The notes: a model not told the origin generated them from the letters alone. A stretch of 64,000 nucleotides of DNA from Streptomyces sp. NBC_01267 (GCF_036241575.1 NZ_CP108455.1:3096001-3160000); one strand, 5' to 3'; shown: positions 1 to 8,845, counted from the first letter of the stretch. Numbers and translations: made by a program.

Positions 1-203
1 GCCTTCGCGGACGGGCGGAATCCGTCCTCCGTCCCGAGGTGCAGCTGTACGGGCCCGGCCTGGAACCAGCAGCCGCCGCGGGCGGCGAGGACCGGCGGTT
101 TGGGGATCTCCGTCATCCCGAGTACCCCTGCGTAGTACGCCCGCAGTTCCGCCTCGGTGCCGGGCGGGGCGGCGAGCTGGACATGGTCGAGTGCGGCGAT
201 CAT
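1..203 (-). CDS. VOC-family (glyoxalase-like) protein, 3' end off window
   Basis: The N-terminal 67 residues are visible, starting MIAALDHVQLAAPPGTEAELR and continuing with YYAGVLGMTEIPKPPVLAARG. This is the first beta-alpha-beta-beta-beta module of the vicinal oxygen chelate fold, with the metal-ligand-type His of the DHVQL strand. The start is the ATG at 203, preceded by GAAGGAG, which overlaps the stop region of the upstream methyltransferase gene (10-bp spacer). The two genes are therefore probably co-transcribed. Substrate and reaction cannot be told from this fragment, because VOC proteins include lyases, dioxygenases and resistance proteins. The rest of the gene lies outside the left edge. 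Confidence 0.75.
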   Translation of the reverse strand, partial: MIAALDHVQLAAPPGTEAELRAYYAGVLGMTEIPKPPVLAARGGCWFQAGPVQLHLGTEDGFRPSAK

Positions 204-213
204 CGGGACTCCT

Positions 214-999
214 TCAGGACTTCTTGCGGGCGACGGCGAAGATGCGGCGGAACGGGAAGACCGTGCCGTGCGGGCCCGGCGGGTAGGCCGCCCGGAGCAG
301 GTCGCGGTACTCGGCGAGGAAGGCCCCGGTGGCCTCCGGGTCGTCGGCCAGTGCGGTGAGGACCGGGCGCAGGGCCGTTCCCTTGACCCAGTCCAGGACC
401 GGGTCGTCGCCGGTCAGGAGCTGGAGGTAGGTCGTTTCCCAGACGTCCGCGGCGCAGCCCAGGTCGGTGAGGCGGGTGAGGTACTGACCGGGCGCGAGGA
501 CGGCTGCGGTGCGGTCGCCGACGCCGCCCAGCCGGGGCTTCCAGCGGGCGGACTCCCGCAGGTCGGCGAGGATCGTGTGGCTGGGGGCGGTGAAGTTGCC
601 GGGCACCTGGAAGGCGAAGGTGCCGCCGGGTGCGAGGGCGTCCAGCCAGTCGGGGAAGCGGTCGGCGTGGCCGGGGACCCACTGCAGCAGCGCGTTGGAG
701 ACGAGCAGGTCGTAGGGGACGGTGGGGGTCCAGGTCGCGGCGTCGGCGGGCCGGAAGGTCAGGCGCGGGCCCGCGTAACGCTGGGCCTGTTCCAGCATCT
801 GCGGGGAGTTGTCGAAGCCGGTGACCCGGGCCTCGGGCCAGCGTTCGGACAGCAGCGCCGTGACGTTCCCGGCGCCGCAGCCGAGGTCGGCGATCCGGGT
901 GGGTGTGCCGGTGATGCGGCTGAGCAGGTCGTGGAAGGGGCGGGTCCGATGGTCCGCGTGGCGCAGGTACTGCTGTGGATCCCAGGTGGGTGGCGTCAT
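214..999 (-). CDS. tam: trans-aconitate 2-methyltransferase
   Basis: The 261-residue class I SAM-dependent methyltransferase carries the glycine-rich motif DLGCGAGNVTALL near residue 37, and an N-terminus (TWDPQQYLRHADHR) typical of Tam enzymes. Tam methylates trans-aconitate, an inhibitory by-product of aconitase, and so relieves the TCA cycle. Length is close to E. coli Tam (about 252 aa). The ATG at 999 is chosen because the frame upstream of it runs through the operator-like repeats and is low-complexity. It is divergent from a MarR gene that matches TamR, and is followed by a VOC gene after 10 bp. The family call is strong; the substrate rests on the tamR linkage. Confidence 0.85.
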   Translation of the reverse strand: MTPPTWDPQQYLRHADHRTRPFHDLLSRITGTPTRIADLGCGAGNVTALLSERWPEARVTGFDNSPQMLEQAQRYAGPRLTFRPADAATWTPTVPYDLLVSNALLQWVPGHADRFPDWLDALAPGGTFAFQVPGNFTAPSHTILADLRESARWKPRLGGVGDRTAAVLAPGQYLTRLTDLGCAADVWETTYLQLLTGDDPVLDWVKGTALRPVLTALADDPEATGAFLAEYRDLLRAAYPPGPHGTVFPFRRIFAVARKKS

Positions 1000-1023
1000 G
1001 GTGGAAGCATTCCCGCCAATGTG

Positions 1024-1081
1024 TCTCGATGTCAAGATAGTTATCCTTGAGATCATTGGAATCGAGATAGTTGAAATCAAG
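1024..1081. promoter_or_regulatory. TamR-type MarR operator cluster
   Basis: This AT-rich stretch between tam and tamR has a palindrome TCTCGA-TG-TCAAGA at 1024-1037 and an 11-bp direct repeat TCRAGATAGTT at 1032-1042 and 1062-1072. Further TTGA/TCAA half sites lie between 1047 and 1080. MarR proteins bind such inverted repeats in the divergent promoter region of their own gene and the target. S. coelicolor TamR is known to control tam this way and to respond to citrate and trans-aconitate. That this copy is bound is inferred. Confidence 0.65.
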
Positions 1082-1117
1082 AGACTTCATGTCGAGGGAC
1101 CCTTTACACTGATCGAT

Positions 1118-1612
1118 ATGGAGGACGAGGTCGACCGGCTGGTTGCTGCGTGGCGCCGAGAGCGCCCTGACCTCGACGTGGAACCGCTGGAGGTGCTCAG
1201 CCGGGTGTCCAGGCTGGCCCGCCACCTCGACCGGGCCCGTCGGCTGGCTTTCTCCGAGCACAATCTGGAGCCCTGGGAGTTCGACGTACTGACGTCGCTG
1301 CGCCGCGCGGGCGCCCCGTACCAGCTCTCCCCCGGTCAGTTGCTCACCCAGACGCTCGTCACCTCCGGCACCATGACCAACCGGATCGACCGGCTCGCCA
1401 CCAAGAGCCTCGTCGAGCGGCTGCCCGACCCCAGCGACCGGCGCGGCGTCCTGGTCCGCCTCACCCCCGAGGGCCGTGACCGCGCCGACCAGGCGCTGGC
1501 CGGGCTGCTCGCCCAGGAGCGCGCGCTGCTCGCCGAGCTGTCGCGCACCCAGCGGGGCGAACTGGCCAATCTGCTACGCCAGTTGACCGCCCCGTTCGAC
1601 AACATCCCCTAG
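1118..1612 (+). CDS. tamR: MarR-family regulator, TamR-like
   Basis: The 164-residue protein has a MarR winged helix: LEPWEFDVLTSLRRAG (helix 1-2), TSGTMTNRIDRL as recognition helix, and the wing DRRGVLVRLTPEG with the conserved D-R. The long N-terminal extension (MEDEVDRLVAAWRRERPDLD) is typical of TamR/PecS/HucR-type members. ATG 1118 opens this extension; longer readings run into the operator region. It is divergent from tam with 118 bp between the starts. In S. coelicolor TamR represses tam and links TCA intermediates to gene control. Its 3' end overlaps the convergent response-regulator gene by 39 bp. Confidence 0.8.
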   Translation: MEDEVDRLVAAWRRERPDLDVEPLEVLSRVSRLARHLDRARRLAFSEHNLEPWEFDVLTSLRRAGAPYQLSPGQLLTQTLVTSGTMTNRIDRLATKSLVERLPDPSDRRGVLVRLTPEGRDRADQALAGLLAQERALLAELSRTQRGELANLLRQLTAPFDNIP

Positions 1613-2410
1613 CGGGTCGGCGCCCGCGGGTCCCACCCCGGCCCGTCTGGCCAGCGCGACCGCCGCCAGGGTGGAGTGCACACCCAGCTTCCCCAGCACG
1701 TTCTGCATGTGCGTACGGACCGTGTGCGGGGAGAGGAACAGCCGCTCGGCGACGGCTTTGCGGCCCAAGCCCGCCACCATGCAGCGCAGCACCTCGCGCT
1801 CCCGCGGCGTCAGCGCCTCGACGAGCCGCTCGCTCTCGGTGCGGTGCTTGCGGGCCGCGGTCAACTCCCGCAGGACGCCGGTGAGCAGCGCGGGCGGCAG
1901 ATGCGTCTCGTCCCGCAGGACGCCCCGGATCACCGCGTGCAGCCGCTGGAGCGAACTGTCCTTGGCCACCCAGCCGGACGCCCCCGCCTGGAGCGCGAGG
2001 GCGGCTCTGCGCGGGTCGTCCTGCTCGGCGAGCACCACGATACGGACGGCGGGCCGGCCCGCGCGCACGACGGCGACCAGGGAGATGCCGTCGGCCGGGA
2101 CGCTCTCCCGGGCGCCTTCCGCGCCGTCCGGGGACGGGGAGGCGGACGGGGACAGGGACGGCGACTGCGACGGGACGCGCCCCCGCGGGACCGTGACGCC
2201 GAGGTCGGCGTCGACGAGGAGCACGTCGTATCTTCGCCCGTCGGCGACGGCTCGCTCCAGACAGCGCAGCGCCGCGGGCCCGCTGCCGGCCGTGGTGACC
2301 TCCACGTCGGGCTCGGCGGCGAGAGCCGCGGCGAGCGACTCGGCGAAGATGCGGTGGTCGTCGGCGACCAGAACCCGGATACGAACCACATGAACCCCCA
2401 GAGCGCGCAT
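1574..2410 (-). CDS. LuxR/NarL-type response regulator with a receiver insertion
   Basis: About 278 residues. The receiver starts VRIRVLVADDHR with the acidic pair, has the phospho-acceptor Asp in DVLLVDADLG and the Lys in GWVAKD. The C-terminal LuxR HTH has the LTPREREVLRCMVAG and LSPHTVRTHMQNVLGKLGV motifs. Unusually, about 25 residues rich in Ser, Pro and Gly sit between the phosphorylation loop and the next helix-strand of the receiver. No sensor kinase is adjacent, so this is an orphan regulator. The start could be ATG 2410 or GTG 2389; the latter has GGGGG five bases upstream. It lies 100 bp past galK on the same strand. Confidence 0.85.
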   Translation of the reverse strand: MRALGVHVVRIRVLVADDHRIFAESLAAALAAEPDVEVTTAGSGPAALRCLERAVADGRRYDVLLVDADLGVTVPRGRVPSQSPSLSPSASPSPDGAEGARESVPADGISLVAVVRAGRPAVRIVVLAEQDDPRRAALALQAGASGWVAKDSSLQRLHAVIRGVLRDETHLPPALLTGVLRELTAARKHRTESERLVEALTPREREVLRCMVAGLGRKAVAERLFLSPHTVRTHMQNVLGKLGVHSTLAAVALARRAGVGPAGADPLGDVVERGGQLA

Positions 2411-2509
2411 CGGCCCCCACCGGTGCGGGTGGTTCAGCGTACGGGCGGTAACTGGAGCCCGTACGGTGATTGGGGACAATGCGCGGCCGGGAGCGCCGTG
2501 CGTGCGCCG

Positions 2510-3640
2510 TTACGAGACCCGTCGCGCCCCCGCGGAAGGCACCGCGGGGAAGATCCGCGGCGGTGTGTAACCGGCTGCCGCGAAGGCCTCCGTCACCGAC
2601 TTCGCCACGGCGTCCGCGTGCTCCTCGCCGACCAGTACGATCGCCGATCCGCCGAAGCCGCCGCCGGTCATCCGCGCACCCAGCGCGCCGCCCGCGTTCG
2701 CGGACTCCACCACCAGGTCCAGCTCCTCGCACGAGACGTGCAGATCGTCCCGGAGCGAGGCATGCCCCTCCGTCAGGATCGGCCCGACGCCGCGCACATC
2801 GCCCGATTCGAGCAGTGCGATGGTCTGCTCCACCCGGTGGTTGTCGGAGACGACATGGCGGACGTAGCCGTGCACGACGGGGTCGGTGAGCTTGGCCAGC
2901 GCCGCGGGCAGTTCCCCGTACGGCACGTCGCGCAGCGCGGGGACGCCCAGGATGCGCGCGCCCTCCTCGCATCCGGCGCGGCGCTCCGCGTACGCGCCGT
3001 CGCCCAGCGCGTGCTTCACCCGGGTGTCGACGACCAGCAGCCGCAGCCCCTGCGCGGCCAGGTCGAAGGGCACCTGGCGGGTCGAGAGGTCACGGCAGTC
3101 GAGGTACAGCGCGTGGCCCTCGGTGCAGCAGGCCGAGGCGGTCTGGTCCATGACGCCGCAGGGAACACCCACGAAGGCGTTCTCCGCGCGCTGTGCGACC
3201 AGTGCCAACTCCTGGCAGCTCAGGCCCAATTCGTACAGGTCGTTGAGTGCGAGCGCGGTGACGACCTCCAGGGCCGCCGACGAGGAGAGCCCGCCGCCGG
3301 TGGGGACCGTGGAGCTGAGGTGGATGTCCGCGCCCGTTATCGCGTGGCCCGCCTCGCGCAGCGCCCAGACGATGCCCGCCGGGTAGGCGGCCCAGCTGGT
3401 GTTGGTGAGCGGCTCCAGCTCGTCGGTGCGGAGCTGGACGATGCCGCCCTCGATGTCCGCGGAGTACAGCCGCAGGACTCCGTCCGTGCGCCGGGAGACC
3501 TGCGCGACGGCGGTGTGCGGCAGGGCGAGCGGCATCACGAAGCCGTCGTTGAAGTCGGTGTACTCGCCGATGAGGTTCACCCGGCCCGGTGCGGCCCAGC
3601 TGCCCTCCGGGGCGGTTCCGTACAGCTCCTCGAAGCTCAT
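2510..3640 (-). CDS. galK: Galactokinase
   Basis: The 376-residue GHMP kinase phosphorylates alpha-D-galactose with ATP to galactose-1-phosphate, the first committed Leloir step. The galactokinase signature GRVNLIGEYTDFNDGFVMP is near residue 19, the GHMP ATP-binding loop PTGGGLSSSAALEV is at about 110, and the C-terminal motif ARMTGGGFGGSAI is present. Length is normal for the family. It is last in galT-galE-galK, starting only 3 bp after the galE stop, so all three are read from one promoter upstream of galT. Confidence 0.96.
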   Translation of the reverse strand: MSFEELYGTAPEGSWAAPGRVNLIGEYTDFNDGFVMPLALPHTAVAQVSRRTDGVLRLYSADIEGGIVQLRTDELEPLTNTSWAAYPAGIVWALREAGHAITGADIHLSSTVPTGGGLSSSAALEVVTALALNDLYELGLSCQELALVAQRAENAFVGVPCGVMDQTASACCTEGHALYLDCRDLSTRQVPFDLAAQGLRLLVVDTRVKHALGDGAYAERRAGCEEGARILGVPALRDVPYGELPAALAKLTDPVVHGYVRHVVSDNHRVEQTIALLESGDVRGVGPILTEGHASLRDDLHVSCEELDLVVESANAGGALGARMTGGGFGGSAIVLVGEEHADAVAKSVTEAFAAAGYTPPRIFPAVPSAGARRVS

Positions 3641-3643
3641 GCC

Positions 3644-4636
3644 TCAGCAACTCCCCTGCTGTGAGATGCCACTGTCGTGGCGGATGTTCTGCGCGAAGGT
3701 CCAGGCGTCGGAGACGATGCCGGCCAGATCGGAGCGCGACGGGGTCCAGCCCAGCCGGTCGCGGGCGGTGTCGGCGGCGGCGACGAGCACGGCCGGGTCG
3801 CCCGCGCGGCGCCCGGCGGCGATCTCGGGGATCGGGTGGCCGCTGACCTTCCGTACGGTCTCGATGACCTCGCGGACCGAGAAGCCGCTGCCGTTGCCGA
3901 GGTTGCAGATCAGGTGCTCGCCCGGCGTCGACGCGTCGAGGGCGAGCAGATGGGCCTCGGCGAGGTCCGCGACATGGATGTAGTCGCGGACGCAGGTGCC
4001 GTCCGGGGTGGGGTAGTCGTCGCCGTACACCGAGATCGCGTCGCGGCGGCCCTGCGCGACCTGGAGGACCAGCGGGACGAGGTGCGACTCGGGGTCGTGG
4101 CGCTCGCCGTGGCTCCCGTACGCACCGGCGACGTTGAAGTACCGCAGCGAGGTCGCGGCCAGGCCGTGCGCCGCGCACTCACCGGCGATCATGTGGTCCA
4201 CGGCCAGCTTGGTCGCGCCGTACGGGTTGGTCGGCGCGGTGGGGGCGCTCTCCTTGATCGGTACGCTCTCCGGCTCCCCGTAGGTCGCGGCGGTGGAGGA
4301 GAAGACCAGCGTGCGCACGCCCGCGGACCGCATCGCGGCGAGCAGCGCGGTGCTGCCTCCGACGTTGTTCAGCCAGTACTTCTCGGGGTTGACCACCGAC
4401 TCGCCGACCTGTGAGGACGCGGCGAAGTGCAGCACTCCGTCGTACGAGGGGTCGAGCCACCGGGCGGCGTCCTGGATACGGCCCTCGATGAACGCGGCGC
4501 CCGCCGGGACGCCCTCCCGGAAGCCGGTGGAGAGGTCGTCGAGCACGGTCACCTCGTGACCGGCCTCCAGAAGGTGTGCGGCCACGACACTGCCGACATA
4601 TCCCGCACCACCGGTGACCAGGTACTTCTTACTCAC
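3644..4636 (-). CDS. galE: UDP-glucose 4-epimerase
   Basis: The 330-residue extended SDR interconverts UDP-galactose and UDP-glucose with tightly bound NAD. Visible are the Rossmann motif [10 protein letters not shown] at the N-terminus, [10 protein letters not shown] with the catalytic Ser/Thr, and the YGATK Tyr-Lys pair near residue 145. It starts at GTG 4636 inside the galT stop (GTGA overlap, 4 bp), so translation is probably coupled. It feeds galactose into UDP-glucose and also supplies UDP-galactose for wall glycans. Confidence 0.96.
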   Translation of the reverse strand: MSKKYLVTGGAGYVGSVVAAHLLEAGHEVTVLDDLSTGFREGVPAGAAFIEGRIQDAARWLDPSYDGVLHFAASSQVGESVVNPEKYWLNNVGGSTALLAAMRSAGVRTLVFSSTAATYGEPESVPIKESAPTAPTNPYGATKLAVDHMIAGECAAHGLAATSLRYFNVAGAYGSHGERHDPESHLVPLVLQVAQGRRDAISVYGDDYPTPDGTCVRDYIHVADLAEAHLLALDASTPGEHLICNLGNGSGFSVREVIETVRKVSGHPIPEIAAGRRAGDPAVLVAAADTARDRLGWTPSRSDLAGIVSDAWTFAQNIRHDSGISQQGSC

Positions 4637-5694
4637 TTGCTCGCTACCTCTCGCAGTCGCTCGGCCGCGGCCTCCGGCGGCACGTCATTCACGAAGACGT
4701 TCATGCCCGACTCGGAACCCGCGAGGAACTTCAGCTTGCCCGTAGTACGGCGAATGGTGAAAAGCTCAAGATGCAGCGCGAATTCGTCCCGGTCGACACC
4801 GAATCCTTCCAGCTCGCCGAAGGGCGCCTGGTGCCATGCGGAGATGTACGGCGTCGGCGGCTCCCCCTCGCCGAAGATCCGGTCGAACCGCCTCAACAGT
4901 TCCAGATACATCTGTGGGAACTCTGTGCGCGCCTCCTCGTCGAGGTAGCGCAGGTCGGGCACGCGCTTGCGCGGGTAGAGGTGCACCTCGTACGGCCAGT
5001 GCGCGGCGTACGGGACGAACGCCACCCAGTGCTCGCCCGTGAGCACCACCCGGGTGCCCTCGGCCAGTTCGCGGGCGACGGTCTCGTCGAAGAGGTTCCG
5101 CCCGCCGCTGCTCTCCTGGAACGCCTCGGCGGAGCGGAGCATCAGCGCGGTGCGCGGGGTGACGAAGGGGTAGCCGTAGATCTGGCCGTGCGGGTGGCCG
5201 AGGGTGACGCCGATCTCCGCGCCCCGGTTCTCGAAGCAGAACACCTGCTTGACCTGGGGGAGTTCGGCGAGTTCCGCGGTCCTGTCGGTCCAGGCGCCGA
5301 GGACCAGTGCGGCCTGTTCCTCGGTGAGGTCCGCGAAGGAGGCGTCGTGGTCGGAGGTGAAGCAGACGACCTCGCAGCGGCCGGAGTCCCCGGCGAGCGA
5401 GGGGAAGCGGTTCTCGAAGACGGCGACGGCGTAGTCCGCGTCGGGGATCTCGCTCAGTCTGCCGTCCCGCGACGGGCAGAGCGGGCACTCGTCGGCCGGC
5501 GGGTGGTACGGGCGCTCCTGGCGGTGCGAGGAGACGGCGACCGCGTCACCGAGCAGCGGGTCGCGGCGGATCTCGGAGGCGGTGGCCACGGGGCCGAGGG
5601 GGCGCCGGTCGACGGCGGCACGCACCGCGTCGTCCCGGGAGTCGTAGTAGAGCAGTTCACGACCGTCGGCGAGTCGGGTCGATGTCTTCTTCAC
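4633..5694 (-). CDS. galT: Galactose-1-phosphate uridylyltransferase
   Basis: The 353-residue enzyme moves UMP from UDP-glucose to galactose-1-phosphate. The HPHGQIY motif with the catalytic His is present, as are the CPLCPSRDG metal site and ENRFP. The start is GTG 5694 (reading [14 protein letters not shown]), with GAGGAG eight bases upstream. An upstream ATG in frame at 5871 would add about 60 residues unlike any GalT. It is first of the galTEK operon; the leader upstream holds repeated CAACAGAA elements that may be the galactose-responsive operator. Confidence 0.95.
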   Translation of the reverse strand: MKKTSTRLADGRELLYYDSRDDAVRAAVDRRPLGPVATASEIRRDPLLGDAVAVSSHRQERPYHPPADECPLCPSRDGRLSEIPDADYAVAVFENRFPSLAGDSGRCEVVCFTSDHDASFADLTEEQAALVLGAWTDRTAELAELPQVKQVFCFENRGAEIGVTLGHPHGQIYGYPFVTPRTALMLRSAEAFQESSGGRNLFDETVARELAEGTRVVLTGEHWVAFVPYAAHWPYEVHLYPRKRVPDLRYLDEEARTEFPQMYLELLRRFDRIFGEGEPPTPYISAWHQAPFGELEGFGVDRDEFALHLELFTIRRTTGKLKFLAGSESGMNVFVNDVPPEAAAERLREVASK

Positions 5695-5710
5695 GCTGGC
5701 GCTCCTCGCC

Positions 5711-5800
5711 CACTCCCACCCAACAGAACCGAACACAACAAACCACAACTCAACAGAACAGTCAATGGGAGGGAATTGCTGAGTTGCGGCAAGCGCTTCC
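5711..5800 (-). promoter_or_regulatory. galT promoter/operator region with CAACAGAA repeats
   Basis: The 250-bp gap upstream of galT has an unusually A/C-rich stretch (forward strand). The element YCAACAGAA occurs at about 5720-5728 and 5750-5758, 30 bp apart, around AACACAACAAACCACAA. About 33 bp further upstream is a LacI-type palindrome core AAGCGCTT (5791-5798). The Streptomyces galP1 promoter is known to be galactose-inducible and glucose-repressed through a complex repeated operator. Assigning these repeats to that operator is an inference from position and pattern. Confidence 0.5.
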
Positions 5801-5943
5801 CTCAGGGCACGCCTGTACGCCCGCTCACGATCAAACAAAGAACACCAGGGGCTGACGGGCGCCTGGCTCATGGCATCCGGCGCCGCCCCGCTGCGGACGG
5901 CCGGTACCGGCCGAGGTCAGGCCCGGCGGCGGAGCGGCCGGTC

Positions 5944-6645
5944 TCAGCTCGGTTCCGGCGCGGCCGACGCACCCTCGGCGCGCTTCGTCGCGCGGTCGAG
6001 CAGCCCGGTGCGCGCCGCCAGCGCCGCGGCCTCCAGCCGGGAGCCGACACCGAGCTTCATCAGGACCCGCTGCACATGGGTACGGGCGGTGCTGGGCGCT
6101 ATCCGCATCCCGGCCGCGATCAGCCGGGTGTCCTCGCCCTCCGCGACCCGTACCAGCACCTCGGCCTCGCGCGGGGTGAGCAGCTCCAGCAGCCGCAGCC
6201 CCTCGTCGTCCGGCTGGGCCGCCGGGTTGAGCAGTTCGGCGAAGGCCCCCTGCAACAGCTGCGGCGCGATCGCCGCCTCCCCCGCCCTGGCCTTCACCAT
6301 GGCGCGCTCGACGCCCTCGATGCGCTCGTCGTGGCGCACGTACCCGCAGGCACCGGCGGCGAGCGCGGCGGCGATGCCGCGCGGGCTGGGCACCGGTCCC
6401 AGCACCAGTACGGCGATCTGTGGGCGCTCCTGCCTGATCCGGGTGATCGGGTCGAAGACCCCGGGCTCGGCGGGCATCGCCGTACCGAACAGGCACACCT
6501 CGGGCGCCCGGCTCACCACCAGTTCGGCCGCGCCCCCGGTGGGCGCCGCGGCGGCGAGCACCCGGTGCCCGCGGAGTTTCAGCGCCGAGGCCAGCGCCTC
6601 GGCGAGCAATCGGTGGTCGTCGACCACCATGAGCCGCACGCCCAT
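5944..6645 (-). CDS. Atypical LuxR/NarL-type response regulator lacking the phospho-Asp
   Basis: The 233 residues open MGVRLMVVDDHRLLAEAL, a normal receiver start with the acidic pair. The strand-3 site, normally Asp-x-x-x-Pro, instead reads VCLFGTAMPAEPG, with Gly where Asp should be. The usual Lys also reads GYVRHDER, so the conserved KD is lost. The LuxR HTH is intact (LTPREAEVLVRVAEGE, APSTARTHVQRVLMKLGV). It should bind DNA without classical phosphorylation, as atypical regulators such as JadR1 or RedZ do with ligands. ATG 6645 has GAAGGG upstream. It lies upstream of galT on the same strand but separated by 250 bp. Confidence 0.85.
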   Translation of the reverse strand: MGVRLMVVDDHRLLAEALASALKLRGHRVLAAAAPTGGAAELVVSRAPEVCLFGTAMPAEPGVFDPITRIRQERPQIAVLVLGPVPSPRGIAAALAAGACGYVRHDERIEGVERAMVKARAGEAAIAPQLLQGAFAELLNPAAQPDDEGLRLLELLTPREAEVLVRVAEGEDTRLIAAGMRIAPSTARTHVQRVLMKLGVGSRLEAAALAARTGLLDRATKRAEGASAAPEPS

Positions 6646-6830
6646 CGAGCCCTTCCCCCCTGATACCCCTGCACCGGGGCCACCCCTGCCGTCGGCTCAC
6701 CGGCGCACCGGCCCCCGCCTGCCCCGGCAAGTTACACGCTAGTTCGACGCGGCGCGCCCTCTACGGATCAGAAGCCCACCGGATTGTCTAATTCCCGGCC
6801 AATCAGGGCTATTCGCGGGCCGGACATGCG

Positions 6831-6868
6831 TGTGGGGGTGCCGCCCCGTCCTGGGCGGCACCCCCACA
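6831..6868 (-). terminator. Stem-loop terminator of the first propeller gene
   Basis: A perfect 16-bp inverted repeat (TGTGGGGGTGCCGCCC ... GGGCGGCACCCCCACA) with a 6-base loop lies 20 bases past the stop of the beta-propeller gene. It has no long U tract, as is common in Streptomyces. Confidence 0.8.
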
Positions 6869-6888
6869 TCACTGCGTCGGACCGGGTG

Positions 6889-8799
6889 TCAGCCCGTACC
6901 GAAGCCGATGGCCAGATAGCTCTTCTCCGACTCGGAGGTGAGGTCGCTGATCGTGTCGTCGGCCAGGTACAGCCGCCCGTTGGCGAACCGGATCTCGGCG
7001 TGGTCCGGCAGGAACGTCTGCTCCGCCCGGCGCACCGCCTCGTCCGCCGGGTTGTTCATCAGCACCGTCTCCTTGAGGGTGGTGCCGTTGATGGAGACGA
7101 CCTGGCCGCCCTTGTCGTACGGGCCCGTCTTGTACGCGATGAGGTTGGAGCCGTCCATCCGCACCGGGTACGCGGCGTAGCCGGGTCCCGCGTTGGCCTT
7201 GCCCGGGGCCAGGTTGCCCGTGGCCAGGTCGAAGGCGACGATCTCGTTCGTCTGGCCGGCGCCCTCGCCGACACCGTCGTGCTTCTCCGTCGGGACGTAC
7301 AGCCGGTCGTTGCCGACCGCCAGGTTGGTGCACGGCTGGACCTCGGTGCTGTCGCAGTCGCCGCCGTACTGGTCCGCGTCGGCGGAGATCCGGGCGCGCA
7401 GCTTGCCGGTCTTCCCGTCGATGGAGAAGTAGTCGGAGATGCTGCTGCCGTCACCCGCGCTGTCGTTGATGTCGGCGGCCACCACCAGTGGGTCCGAGGA
7501 GACGATGTGCCCGTACTGGATGCCCGACGGCATCCGGTACGTGGAGGCCGGTGCCCCCGTCTTCGGGTCCAGGGTCTGGATGCTGAGCTGCGGGTTCTCG
7601 TAGTCGCCGCACCGGCGCACGGCGACCAGGGCGTTGCCGCCGCCGTAACCGGCGTCCTCGCACCGGTCGGTGGTGGGCTTCGGCGACCAGCGCAGGGCGC
7701 CGCTCTCCAGGTCCCAGGCCGCGCCGCCGCTGAGGCTGCCCGCGGCGACGACGCCGGGGCCCACCGTGAGCTCGCTGACGTCGACCTTGCGGTCGCCGTC
7801 CTTGTACGACTTCTGCCAGAGCAGCTTGCCGGTGTCGAGGTCGAGTGCGCTGATCTCGGTGCAGCCCCAGTACGGCTTGGCCTTGGTCGGCACCTTCTCC
7901 TGGAAGCCGATCGCCGTCCGGTGGTCCTTGCTGACCTCGCTGCTGGCCACGCAGAGCGGTCCCGGCAGCGGCAGCTTCCAGACCTGGCTGCCCTTGACCG
8001 CGTCGTAGCCGATGATCTCGTTGACGCCGGACTTCACGTACAGCTTGTCCGTCATCCAGGAGCCGTTGACACCGGTGACGTCGGCGACCTTGGGCGCCGG
8101 GATCTGGAAGAGCACCTTGGAGTCGGTGTTCGCGGGCACCTTCTCCTTGCCGCCCGCGGTGCCGCTGTCGCCGCCGTCGCCCTTGCCGTCCTTGCCGCCG
8201 CCGGTCGGGCCCGCGGTGGACACCTGGTTCTTGTTGTCGTCCTTGCTCGACGAGTACACGAAGCCCGCGCCGACGATCAGCACGATCGCTACGGCCGCAG
8301 CGGTGATGATCTTCGCCTGGACGCCGAACTTCCCGCCTCCGCCGGAGCCGGAGCCGCCCGGACCGGCGCCCGGACCGCCGTACTGCGGCGTGGGCTGCGT
8401 CGGGAAGCCGTACGCGGGCGGCTGACCCTGCTGGTGCTGCGGCGGGTGGCCGTAGGGCGGCGTGGGCTGCTGGTGCTGCGGATAGCCGTAGCCGGGCTGG
8501 CCGGGCGGCGTCTGCGGATAGCCGTACGCCGGATCCTGCGGCTGACCGGGCTGCTGGTGCTGACCGGGCTGCGGCTGCTGGTGCTGCGGGTGGCCGAACT
8601 GCGGAGGCCCACCCTGCGGGGGCATCTGCGGCGGCGGTGCCTGCACGGGAGGTGCCTGCGGGGGCATCTGCGGCGGGGCCGGTGGCGGGTTGAGGGGCGG
8701 CGTCGGTGCGCCGTACCCCCCGGCCGGGGGCTGTGCCGGGGGCTGCTTGCCGAAACCCCCCTGCGGGGGTCCGTCGGGCGGCTGGGGCGGCTGCGTCAT
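6889..8799 (-). CDS. Membrane-anchored PQQ-like beta-propeller protein (copy 1)
   Basis: The 636-residue protein has three parts. Residues 1-160 are a Pro/Gln/Gly-rich tail (MTQPPQPPDGPPQGGFGKQ, many YGYPQ repeats). A single membrane span (ITAAAVAIVLIVGAGFVYS) lies at about 165-185. About 450 residues follow that read as PQQ/WD-type blades (GYDAVKGSQVWKLPL, ALDLDTGKLLWQK). Topology should put the tail in the cytoplasm and the propeller outside. The Trp-docking pattern (DxxTGxxxW) matches BamB-like scaffolds, not PQQ enzymes. The role is unknown. It is a tandem paralogue of the next gene, 46 bp apart. Confidence 0.8.
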   Translation of the reverse strand: MTQPPQPPDGPPQGGFGKQPPAQPPAGGYGAPTPPLNPPPAPPQMPPQAPPVQAPPPQMPPQGGPPQFGHPQHQQPQPGQHQQPGQPQDPAYGYPQTPPGQPGYGYPQHQQPTPPYGHPPQHQQGQPPAYGFPTQPTPQYGGPGAGPGGSGSGGGGKFGVQAKIITAAAVAIVLIVGAGFVYSSSKDDNKNQVSTAGPTGGGKDGKGDGGDSGTAGGKEKVPANTDSKVLFQIPAPKVADVTGVNGSWMTDKLYVKSGVNEIIGYDAVKGSQVWKLPLPGPLCVASSEVSKDHRTAIGFQEKVPTKAKPYWGCTEISALDLDTGKLLWQKSYKDGDRKVDVSELTVGPGVVAAGSLSGGAAWDLESGALRWSPKPTTDRCEDAGYGGGNALVAVRRCGDYENPQLSIQTLDPKTGAPASTYRMPSGIQYGHIVSSDPLVVAADINDSAGDGSSISDYFSIDGKTGKLRARISADADQYGGDCDSTEVQPCTNLAVGNDRLYVPTEKHDGVGEGAGQTNEIVAFDLATGNLAPGKANAGPGYAAYPVRMDGSNLIAYKTGPYDKGGQVVSINGTTLKETVLMNNPADEAVRRAEQTFLPDHAEIRFANGRLYLADDTISDLTSESEKSYLAIGFGTG

Positions 8800-8845
8800 C
8801 GCTTTTCTGCCTTTGCGGAAGGGGAGTTGAGGGACCGGGGACAGC

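Noticed and set aside
12..360. Plus-strand frames at the left edge
   Set aside because: Shadows of the VOC and tam genes, rich in Arg/Gly with no family features.
5695..5871. 59-residue N-terminal extension of galT
   Set aside because: Unlike any GalT N-terminus and it crosses the repeat-rich promoter region; GTG 5694 has a good RBS.
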